Shown: positions 7,263 to 14,483 of the stretch, in pieces | Numbering within the stretch: the stretch's first letter is position 1 | Layout of the letters: every line of letters begins with the position of its first letter | Assembly (NCBI GenBank): GCA_030407315.1 | Contig: JALQPE010001234.1 | Location: 1 to 14,483, forward strand | Reading direction: 5' to 3' | Length of the DNA: 14,483 nt | From: Asparagopsis taxiformis | Lineage: Eukaryota > Rhodophyta > Florideophyceae > Bonnemaisoniales > Bonnemaisoniaceae | Program-made: the position numbers and the translations under genes | Notes under the pieces: generated by a model | Seen by the model: only the letters and a program-made list of their open reading frames with translations | Database searches by the model: none | Told to the model about the DNA's origin: nothing

Positions 7263-10200
7263 ATGAGTGATTTAGCTGGCTGGCTCGCCACACACGATCT
7301 TTCGCGCTACGAAACGGTTTTCGTGGAGAACGATATCGATCTGTCAGTGCTTCCACACCTGACTGATGAAGATCTGCAATCGCTCGGTTTGTCACTGGGG
7401 CACAGGCGTAAGCTTCAGGCTGCGGCACGGGCGCTGGCTGAACCTTTAGCAACGTCCCCTGACCGTGCACCCGTCGGCGACGAAGCACAGCCGGACTCTG
7501 CAACCGTTAAGCCCGGCCCGAGGGATGCCGAACATCGGCAACTGACGGTAATGTTCTGCGATCTGGTGGATTCAACCGGCCTGTCTTCCCAACTGGATGT
7601 CGAAAGCTACAGCGGCGTACTGAGATCCTATCAGGACGCCTGCACACGGGCGGTTGCACCATTCGAGGCAAATGTTGCGCGGTTGTTCGGCGATGGACTG
7701 CTGATCTACTTTGGCTATCCGCATGCGCACGAGGATGACGCCGAGCGCTCGGTGCTGGCAGCCTTTCGTATACATCGGGCACTGGAGCAACTCAGTCGAA
7801 AATTGCCAATCGCGGCAAGCAATGCATTACCCGATGGGCTAAAGGCGCGAATTGGCATTGCGACCGGTCCGGTTGTGGTGGGTGACATCGTCGGGCAGCA
7901 GGTAACGCAACAGAGCACAGCACTGGGCGGAACACCAAACCTTGCAGCGAGACTGCAGGGCCTCGCCAAAGCGGGTGAGACTGTCGTTTCCAGCGCGACA
8001 CATCGGTTGACTGAGCGTCGATTTCAATTCGAACCGCTCGGGCAACAAAAGGTTAAGGGTCTCGATGAGCCCATTCAGGTGTGGCAGGCAACCGGTGAGT
8101 TATCCGGTGACAGCCGCTTTGATATCACCCGCAGCGGACAGATGCTGCCATGTGGGGCCGCGAGTTTGAACAATCGGTTTTGCTGCGATACTGGCACACG
8201 GCGGTTGGCGGAGCCGGTACGGTTGTAGATATTCGGGGTGAGGCGGGTATCGGGAAGTCCCGTTTGATCCGCAGCCTGCGTGAAGCGGTTGCAGACAGTG
8301 AGCACCGTGTGTTTTCTTTTCAGTGTTCGGCCTGGCATTCGAGTTCTTCGCTGTATCCGGTAACCAGCCGCCTGTTGCGACTGGCCGGTATCGCAGTGAC
8401 CGACAATCCGCTTGAACAGCGGAAAAAGCTCGCAACAGCGCTTGGCGTTTTGCCGACAACTGATCAGGCAGTTCGTAGCCACAGTCAGGCACACCTCGAT
8501 GTGCTGTCGGAGTTCCTGTCCATTGATAGTGAAACCACGGTCGGTGAATCGGGTAATAACGCAGGCAGTGGAACCAGCGACGCAATCGCCGCTATAGCCG
8601 CCCTGTTAGTCAACGAGGCGCGCAACAATCCGTTGCTTCTGGTGTTTGAAGATACACAGTGGATTGACCCAAGCAGTTCTGCGTTAATTGAAGCGTTGAT
8701 CGAACAGTTGTATGGCTTACCGATACTGCTGCTGTTAACCAGTCGTGAGGGTCACGGCATTCGAGTTGATGCGGTGGCTGATGCGCCACGTATTACACTC
8801 TCCCGACTCAAGCACACCGACTGTCACGGTATTATCGAAACCGTGTGTCAGGACCGTACTCTGCCGGAGTCGGTGGTGGCCGCAATTCTGGCTAAAACTG
8901 ATGGTGTGCCGCTGTTTGTCGAAGAGCTCACGCGCACGATCATCGAATCGGGATTGTTGCAGCAACACGGTGATCGCTTTGCGCTGCAATCACCGCTTGA
9001 CTCACTGTCGATACCAGTGACGATTCAGGACTCACTGATGGCCAGACTGGATCGTCTTGCTACGGTAAAAGATCTGGCTCAGACCGGGGCTGTGATCGGC
9101 CGCGAGTTCAGTCACGACCTGTTAAGAGCAGTTGCCGCGATCAGCGATGAACAATTGTTGTCCGGGCTGGGCCGCCTGATTGACGCCGGCCTGATCACCG
9201 AGCGCAGGCGTGCACCGGATGTCTTATATGTTTTTAATCATGCGCTGGTTCAGGAAACCGCCTATCACAGTCTGCTCGACAGCAGACGTCGGCAATTGCA
9301 CGGGCGCATTGCAGACGAACTGATTGCGGGCTTTCCGGCTACAGTGAGCAATCAGCCGGAGTGGCTGGCATACCATCTGGATAAAGCCGGTCGACAAAGA
9401 GAGGCGATCGAATACTGGCAACGTGCCGCGGAGCAGGCTCGTAACCGCTCGGCCATGCAGGAAGCGCTGAGCCTGCTCGGTACCGCACTCGAGGCGCTCG
9501 ATACACTTGCCGAAGACGATGATTACGAACAACTTCGATTTGAACTGCTGACGCTCAAAATTACACCGTTGATTACGGTTGAGGGCTATAGCACTGAAAA
9601 TCTGGAGGCGCTTTACCTTGAGGCGATACCGCTCTACCAGCAACTCGAGGCGGCCGTCGATTTATATCCGTTGCTATTTGCCCGCTGGGTGCGACATCTC
9701 AACCGGGGCATGATGGCCGATGCGCTGACACAGGCTGAAGAAGTTGTTCGCTTCGCCGGTGAAACAACAACAGTCTGATGCAGGCATTGGGGCAAAGGCT
9801 CACCGGTGCTGTACGGGTAATGCACGGACAACCGGAGCAGGGTTGCCGCGATCTTGAATGCGTGCTTGAAAGAGTCGACGAGCAAACCTCCAACCAGTTC
9901 GGTTTTACCTACGGACAGGATTTTCTGGTGGCGACCCACGTCAACCTGGCTATAGGTCATAACACGTTAGGGCGAATGTGTCGTGGCCGGGCGGCGGCGG
10001 AAAAGGCGCTTGAGCGTACCGAGCAACTCAACCATGGGCTGGCGCGGGCTTTCACCGGCGGGCACCTGGGCTTAATGGCAGAGATGACCGGGGATGCCGA
10101 AGGACTGGCGCGCTGGCACATCCTGATACACGAGGCACTACAACATGAAACCATGACCGCATGGGTGCATGTGGAGATGGGACTCAGAGGTGCGCTGCGA

Positions 10201-10707
10201 TATCACCACCGTGAACTGGAAGAGTCTGAATCACTTTTAACCCGATGCCTGAATGCAACCGAGGCAATCGGTAACCGGATCTGGAAAGGTGTCTGGCATG
10301 CACTGTTGGCGAGAACGCTTCTCGCATCAGAGAAAGCTCGATCACGCGCTGGAAATTACCGCCACCGGGCTCGATCATATTGCAGACGGTGGTGGTGCCT
10401 GGGCACACGCCGAACTGCTGCGAATATACGCCCGCCTGATCAATAAGGGCTATGCGCGTGCGCACGAAAGTCGAAGCAGCGGCGATGTGATGACTCTGGC
10501 TTACGAGACTGCGTGCCAGTCCGGCAACCGAATTTCAGCACTTCGCTGCGCAATGGATTTAGTGCGCAGAGACATGATGACATCTTTAGTAACGATTCGA
10601 CGTCAGTACTGAAACGGGAGCTCGATGCGATCGTGGAGCCTGTCGATCTGCCATACTGGTCAGTGCAAAATCACTACTGCAGTCTGCAGCGAAAGCGCAA
10701 ACAATAA
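7263..10707 (+). CDS. SAM domain - class III nucleotide cyclase - ATPase - TPR protein (frame breaks)
   Basis: About 1,150 residues in four parts. Residues 1-58 form a SAM domain (AGWLATHDLSRYETVF... DLQSLGLSLGHRRKL). Residues about 92-270 are a class III cyclase making cAMP or cGMP: metal aspartates D100 (FCDLVDST) and D144 (FGDGLL), and transition-state pair N226/R230 (GGTPNLAARL). The purine-selecting positions carry R140 (usually Lys) and T219 (Asp/Thr in adenylate cyclases). Next comes an AAA/STAND-type ATPase with Walker A GEAGIGKS (nt 8237-8260) and Walker B LLLVFEDTQWID, then a helical TPR-like region. Start MSDLAGWL is canonical, though without a clear Shine-Dalgarno. Breaks: missing bases near 8149, 9767 and probably 10572, one extra base near 10334. 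If the 10572 break is not real the protein ends at 10612. It is probably a cytoplasmic signalling hub; its input is unknown. Confidence 0.88.
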
Positions 10708-10728
10708 ACTCAAAAAAAGGGAGTCTAC

Positions 10729-11452
10729 ATGCAGGACACTGAGGACATGGTGGTTGCAATGCCGCTCTTTCCGTATAACACACTACTGGATTTTGCCGGT
10801 GCCACACAGGTATTCGCATTTGCACAGGGCTTCAAGCCGCTGTGGCTGGCGGCTACCGATGAACCGGTGCCCACTTCGGAAGGCGTTACTGTCAATCCAA
10901 ATGGCACTTTCGACAACCACCCGGACATCGATATTTTATTCGTCCCAGGTGGTGCCGGTGCGAGCATTGCAACGTATATGACCGAGGCGGGCTATCAGGG
11001 TTTTATCAAACGAGCTGCTGCTCAGGCGCAATGGAGCGGCTCAGTCTGCAACGGGGCGTTCCTGTTGGCCGCCGCAGGAGAACTGGATGGCTGCACTGAC
11101 TTGACTACCTACTGGAGCCTGGTCGAAACACTCGACGAGTTTTCCGCAACTGTCCGTCAATAGAACCAGCTATGATCGATGCAGTTTCGATCATCAGCGC
11201 AGGCGTTTTACCGGGGGAGGTGTATCGGCGTCAATTGACCTGGCGCTGGAGCTTGTCAAAGTACTGCGCGGTGAGCAGGCAGCGGAACTGGCGAGCCTTT
11301 TGATTCAATACGCCCCCAACCCGAGTGTAGACACTGGCGATCCGGTTCGAATGAACAACCCGGAGCGCATTGATCTGGTGCGTCAACGCCAGCAGGAGTC
11401 ACTGATTGAACCGGTGCAGCAGGCAACTCGTGCGCTATTTGATAAGACCTGA
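10729..11452 (+). CDS. DJ-1/PfpI-family protein, isonitrile-hydratase type (one frame break)
   Basis: About 240 residues after correcting one extra base near 11148. The N-terminal LFPYNTLLDFAGATQVF and the nucleophile elbow SGSVCNGAFLLAAAGELDG match the DJ-1/PfpI glutamine-amidotransferase-like fold. D21 and C107 sit where isonitrile hydratase (InhA) of Pseudomonas has its essential Asp and Cys, so hydration of an isonitrile, or a related glyoxalase- or thiol-based activity, is possible. The second frame adds RFTGGGVSASIDLALELV, the usual C-terminal helix of this subgroup, and ends at TGA 11452. A good ribosome-binding site (GGGAG about 6 bases before the ATG) precedes it, 21 bases after the cyclase frame, so the two may be co-transcribed. 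There is no AraC-type HTH, so it is not a GlxA-type regulator. Substrate unproven. Confidence 0.82.
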
Positions 11453-11890
11453 AAATCGTGGTCGACACAAGCTGTTAAAACGGGGACTGGCACGGTAGGA
11501 AAACAATCAGCCAGTCGCTTTAGTGTGCCTTTCCGGCTTATCGCCTGAGCGGGATGCACATAAGCGTGCTTAACGTGACACACCCGGAGTGTGGTTTTGG
11601 GAGTGAGTGCTTAACTGGTGCTTGCCAAATTTGTGCATTGATTTGAAAATTGGTGTGAAACAGTTCCGCGTTTAATCCGGCTCTACCATTGGGTGAGGCG
11701 AAAAAAGCAGTCCTGAATTACCGTGCTGCCCGTCTTACCCGGATTATTCAGTCCGCACTGGGAATTGAGTGCGTTGGCATTCAGTGAATTTCATCAGCCT
11801 GCGGGTGACGGGAGGTTCATCGATTGTCGAATGATATTGATTTATGAGTAGTTCGCTTAACAGTACACAGTTTAAAAACGGATGGGAAGT
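11453..11890. other. Intergenic region upstream of the rpfF-like gene
   Basis: About 438 bases with no confident gene. GACTGGC (11485-11491) and GCCAGTC (11510-11516) can pair around an 18-base loop, and CACAC (11579-11583) with GTGTG (11589-11593) just before GTTTT; either could be a weak terminator for the DJ-1 gene. The 9-mer GTGCTTAAC occurs twice (11566-11574 and 11607-11615). A 42-codon open stretch without an ATG (11659-11787) reads like protein (AKKAVLNYRAARLTRIIQSA) but is unassigned. The rpfF promoter must lie in the right half, which is AT-rich; no strong -35/-10 pair stands out. Confidence 0.5.
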
Positions 11891-12766
11891 ATGAATAAGT
11901 TAGGTAATCGTGATATCAGGTCAGATTGAAAGGAACTGATCTCTACGTATATTTTAAATTTGGTGATGTACCGAATTTCTCCATGAACTTGCTTCAGGGA
12001 ATATTGGATATACAGAAAACTCTGATCAATAACCGTTATGTTGTAGATGGTGTTTGCATAAGAGGTTGATAATTAAATCTCATTTTCCGAAATTCCATCA
12101 TCTGGGCGTGATTTGGAGTTTTTCACGCAGATGATCAAGGATAAGAACAGAGAAGCGTTAGTCTCCTACTCCCATTTGTGTCTGGATGCAATGGAGATGC
12201 AGCGAGAAATATCTCAGGACATTATAACGATCTCTCATCTGGAAGGTCACTGCCTGGGTGGTGGTTTAGAAGCGGCATTGGCCGGACAGTACGTCTTTGC
12301 GGCCAGCAATAAGGTTGCAGTGGGTTTTCCGGAGAGTCGGTTTGGATTGTATCCGGGCCATGGTGGTCACTGGCTTTGTAGGGAGTTATTGGGTACTCAG
12401 GAGAAAGCTGATGAGTTCCTGCAGCAGGGCAAGTTGTTTAAGGCTCAGGATGCTGTTGACATTGGTTTGATTGACGGTGTGGCCAGTCGTGTTCCGGAAA
12501 ATTTAGTTTTTAAGAAAAAATATCCGTTTGATCGTACGGTATTAAATAAAGAAATGCTGAGATGGGTGGACAAAGCATTACAATTAGATGCCGCAAATAT
12601 TGAGCGCATGGAGAAACTGGTGGGCAAGCAGAGGTCATTGAAGGTGAAAATTCTGGCTAAAGGGTTAAAGCCTCTCAAAACTGCAAGGAACATATTGAAG
12701 GATGGTACCTGGGGAAGTATCGGGATCAATTCGGGTTCATCAGCGAGACTTAGTCGTAGTGCTTAG
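11891..12766 (+). CDS. rpfF: RpfF-like crotonase, candidate DSF-family fatty-acid signal synthase (frame breaks)
   Basis: About 292 residues after rejoining; Xanthomonas RpfF is about 289. RpfF-type enzymes are cytoplasmic crotonases that dehydrate and hydrolyse 3-hydroxyacyl-ACP to release cis-2-unsaturated fatty-acid signals. N-terminal parts lie in other frames: DLYVYFKFGDVPNFSMNLL (from 11938), then LIIKSHFPKFHHLG (12066-12107), then RDLEFFTQMIKDKNREAL, matching the RpfF FNLGGDL...DR..LL.Y block. Both catalytic glutamates are present: E about 128 in LGGGLEAAL (RpfF E141) and E about 149 in GFPESRFGLYPGHGG (RpfF E161). The C-terminal EMLRWVDKALQLD...MEKLV matches the RpfF tail, which other crotonases lack. 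Missing bases near 11912, 12065 and 12106. The ATG at 11891 is preferred; an in-frame ATG at 11882 is possible. No rpfC, rpfG or rpfB is visible. Chain length and product are unknown. Confidence 0.78.
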
Positions 12767-12827
12767 ATACGTCCACAGCCGGCGATAGCCGGAGCCAAAT
12801 CCATGTGTTTTGGATTGAAAGCGGCCC

Positions 12828-12846
12828 GGACAGATATTTTCTGTCC
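12828..12846. other. 7-bp hairpin after the rpfF-like gene
   Basis: GGACAGA and TCTGTCC are exact reverse complements with a 5-base loop, 62 bases after the rpfF-like stop. It could protect the mRNA 3' end or act as a weak terminator; there is no U-tract. Confidence 0.35.
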
Positions 12847-13009
12847 ATAGGGTTGCCGGTGAAGAAGTTGGAAAGTCAGACACTGGCAGGGACGCCTTGT
12901 CGAACTGTGACCGGCTTCGATCCTACGGGTATCTGTAGTGATCTGATTTTGTTTGTTTTTGCCAATTTCCTTTTTACCATATATTCTGCCATTCATTATG
13001 CCATTCATG

Positions 13010-13303
13010 TTACATCGGCACACTGAAGGGCAAGACGTCGTCGTCTGATGTTTTTAACTCTCCTCTATTTTGTGGCTGTTGCTCGCCTCTGGCGGCATGG
13101 TCGTAAGTTGAATGTGCACGGGCTATAGCCACATTTTCTCGCCCCCCATATGTGGGTAATGTAGCCGTTCCGGTTATGTAAAGATCATTGATGCCGGGCA
13201 GCAGTCGAACCACTGCTGCGTTGGGGGCCGTGGGTGTTCTCAATTGATGAGTCAGCTCGACAGGCGAGCAGCGACTGTCTGTGTGTTCAGTTTCCCGATG
13301 CAC
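13010..13303 (-). pseudogene. Probable remnant of a GMC oxidoreductase C-terminus
   Basis: Minus-strand frame whose middle (13088-13243) reads PNAAVVRLLPGINDLYITG, TATLPTYGGRENVAIARA, then HSTYDHAARG. This resembles the C-terminal signature of GMC (glucose-methanol-choline) flavoenzymes, where SVVD..lRVhGidNLYvtg.s.fPT.GG.NP is followed by an A.R.aDH helix. Only some 60-100 residues can be matched; the rest of such a 500-residue enzyme would have to overlap the plus-strand regulator at 13511, so this is at best a 3' fragment left by deletion or transfer. The usual NP pair after GG is altered (RENVA). The family call comes from pattern memory, and the frame could be chance. Confidence 0.35.
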
Positions 13304-13450
13304 GCCAGCCCGTTTGTTACTACACTATTCAAAGTACCTTTTTCTTGTGCGAGAATCTGGGGGCTTGCGAGGACCTCCCGGGGCCTGTATAGCCAGAAAA
13401 ACCTGGCTCGTCAGGGATAGAGTAAAGAGGGGAGTTAACACGCTGGTATC

Positions 13451-13479
13451 TAGCTCCGGGAGGATTTAGCTCCAGGATT
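13451..13479 (+). repeat. Imperfect tandem repeat upstream of the LuxR/hydrolase gene
   Basis: Two adjoining units, TAGCTCCGGGAGGATT (13451-13466) and TAGCTCCAGGATT (13467-13479), share TAGCTCC and AGGATT and differ by a 3-base insert. They lie 31 bases before the ATG at 13511, a position suitable for a regulator-binding site. The GGGAGGA in the first unit is too far from the start to be its ribosome-binding site. Confidence 0.45.
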
Positions 13480-13510
13480 ATTTTGCTTTAGAAATAGTGC
13501 AGTTAAAATA

Positions 13511-14483
13511 ATGTCGTCTATGAATTCGGAAGAATACTCGCTGGCAACAGCAGCTCTGCAAACTCTGCCTGCATCCGATCCTGTGGAGTTCGCCTCCTGG
13601 TGCGAAGTCACCGACCTTAACACGCCGGAGTTACGCCCCTACGTTGCGGAATATCAGGACGGTTTGTTTGACATTCATCAATTACCTGCACACCTGCAGG
13701 TTGTTCAGATCAACTATCCGAATTGCTGGAGGGGTCGAGAGGACATACTGAGTGGGGCATACTCACTACTGATGATGCCGTGATTAAAATCTGCGATACA
13801 GCCGATGGCCTGTCGGGCAAGTTGCTGATAATCAGTGAATACTACTTTTCCGAATTACTTCGGATGCTTTTTCCAAAAGAGGCAATGACGCAATCGGAGC
13901 GTCGCACACTGCTTCAGTTGATTGTCGGGCAATCACTGAAAAAGGCGGCTAACGAAGATAACGTTTCCTATGAAACGAAAAAAACACACCTGAGAGCCGT
14001 ATTTCAAAAAAACAGGGCTTCGTTCTCAGCAGGAGATTTCAACCTACTTACTTGCCAGGTTCTGTTACGCAGCGCGTCGGCCCGCTCTCAACTTCGTCCG
14101 CAGGCAGCTGCAGATGACAACTTTTTCCGTTTCGTTGATGAATTCATGGGGCCTTATGTTCGGGCCAGTGTTATTCAGCATAGTGCGAATGAAAGATTCC
14201 GCGTCATTGAAATTGGTGATCCAATGGTACCCCGTTGTTTGCGTTCATCATCTTGCTGTCATTCATTTCTCCGACCAGGAGGTGAATGTGATCAGACAGA
14301 ATGGAATCAGATTAATATGTCCGTTACGGCTGGGCGCCATCTCAAATCTCGATCCCTTTGTCTCTACCCGTCAACACTTTGAACATGCAATAAAAGGAAT
14401 AGAGTTGGCGGGGTCTCTTACCGGTAAAAAGAAATTTGCTATCGTGTCGCTACTCGGAGGCGGCCACTATGCATTAGAATTCT
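13511..14483 (+). CDS. LuxR-type HTH regulator fused to an alpha/beta-hydrolase-like domain (partial, frame breaks)
   Basis: Starts MSSMNSEEYSLATAAL at 13511 (or ATG 13520; neither has a good ribosome-binding site) and runs off the right edge; about 325 residues are visible. Residues 1-120 are an unassigned N-terminal domain, perhaps PAS-like (WGILTTDDAVIKI). Residues about 126-183 (nt 13885-14059) are a LuxR-type HTH: SERRTLLQLIVGQSLKKAAN, then VSYETKKTHLRAVFQK. From about residue 210 an alpha/beta-hydrolase fold begins: FRVIEIGDP, then PVVCVHHLAV, IRLICPLRLGAISNLD and KKFAIVSLLGGGHYALEF at the edge. That last block aligns with the nucleophile elbow (G-x-S-x-G-G) but has Leu where the Ser should be. 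Missing bases near 13746, 14222 and 14232, the last two in C runs. Probably a DNA-binding sensor whose hydrolase fold binds a small ligand; ligand and targets are inferred. Confidence 0.68.

Larger units (their letters stand above)
12767..13510. other. 744-bp gap between rpfF-like gene and the LuxR/hydrolase gene
   Basis: No intact gene was found. The left part has AATCCA/TGGATT and a 7-bp hairpin GGACAGA (12828-12834) with TCTGTCC (12840-12846), loop TATTT; one of these may end the rpfF transcript, although no clear T-run follows. The middle (about 13088-13243, minus strand) looks like the tail of a GMC oxidoreductase. The right end has an imperfect tandem repeat at 13451-13479. Open frames on both strands around 12763-13026 are not convincing. 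Confidence 0.5.

Noticed and set aside
8150..8228. Two separate genes where the cyclase and ATPase frames overlap
   Set aside because: The overlap arises from a missing base near 8149; domain order and lengths match a single known cyclase-ATPase-TPR architecture.
10729..11452. DJ-1/PfpI gene as an AraC/GlxA-type regulator
   Set aside because: The rejoined protein is about 240 residues and ends without an AraC-type HTH domain.
11485..11593. Two inverted repeats as a terminator of the cyclase/DJ-1 transcript
   Set aside because: One has an 18-base loop and no T-run; the other has only a 5-bp stem before a short T stretch. Too weak to call as terminators.
12763..13026. Open frames on both strands after the rpfF-like gene (73 and 86 codons)
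   Set aside because: They lie opposite each other, match no family I recognise and have no clear start signals; composition looks like intergenic sequence.
12767..13510. tRNA, small RNA or insertion sequence in the gap
   Set aside because: No T-loop sequence, cloverleaf, transposase motif or matched terminal repeats could be found by eye.
14477..14482. GAATTC at the right end as a cloning boundary
   Set aside because: The same site occurs elsewhere in the window (for example near 13521 and 14138) and the gene simply continues past the edge.

Overview
The window looks like a stretch of proteobacterial chromosome, most likely from a marine-type gammaproteobacterium. The taxon is an inference from gene families only (TRAP transporter, hydantoinase-type HyuA/HyuB, class III cyclase with ATPase and TPR regions, RpfF-like crotonase, LuxR-type HTH). 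No rRNA, tRNA, CRISPR array or intact insertion sequence was seen. By eye the catabolic half is GC-richer than the region from about 11.6 to 13.5 kb.

Minus strand, 1-6755: a compact catabolic operon read from high to low coordinates, hyuA, hyuB, dctP, dctQ, dctM, then a GntR-family regulator cut by the window edge. The HyuA/HyuB pair belongs to the ATP-dependent amidohydrolase/carboxylase superfamily (N-methylhydantoinase, 5-oxoprolinase, aryl-ketone carboxylases). A complete TRAP transporter (periplasmic receptor plus small and large permease subunits) probably imports its substrate. hyuA-hyuB are 3 bases apart, dctQ-dctM overlap by 8 and dctM-gntR by 4. A 10-bp hairpin separates dctP from dctQ, and an 8-bp inverted repeat covers the hyuA start.

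Plus strand, 7263-11452: a large signalling protein (SAM domain, class III nucleotide cyclase, AAA/STAND-type ATPase, TPR-like tail), followed 21 bases later by a DJ-1/PfpI-family protein of the isonitrile-hydratase type.

Plus strand, 11891-14483: a gene spread over several frames that reads as an RpfF-like crotonase (the family that makes diffusible-signal-factor fatty acids) with both catalytic glutamates. It is followed by about 0.74 kb holding what looks like the tail of a GMC oxidoreductase, and then by a regulator with a LuxR-type HTH joined to an alpha/beta-hydrolase-like domain that runs off the window. The pairing of a fatty-acid-signal synthase with a putative hydrolase-fold receptor/regulator is the most interesting part of the window, and is a hypothesis.

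Almost every long gene is interrupted by single-base frame breaks (about 20 in roughly 12 kb of coding sequence, about 17 of them a missing base, often beside short homopolymers). The protein sequence stays well conserved on both sides of each break, and rejoined lengths match the families. That pattern fits uncorrected sequencing indels better than gene decay. Genes are therefore reported as whole loci with their breaks listed.
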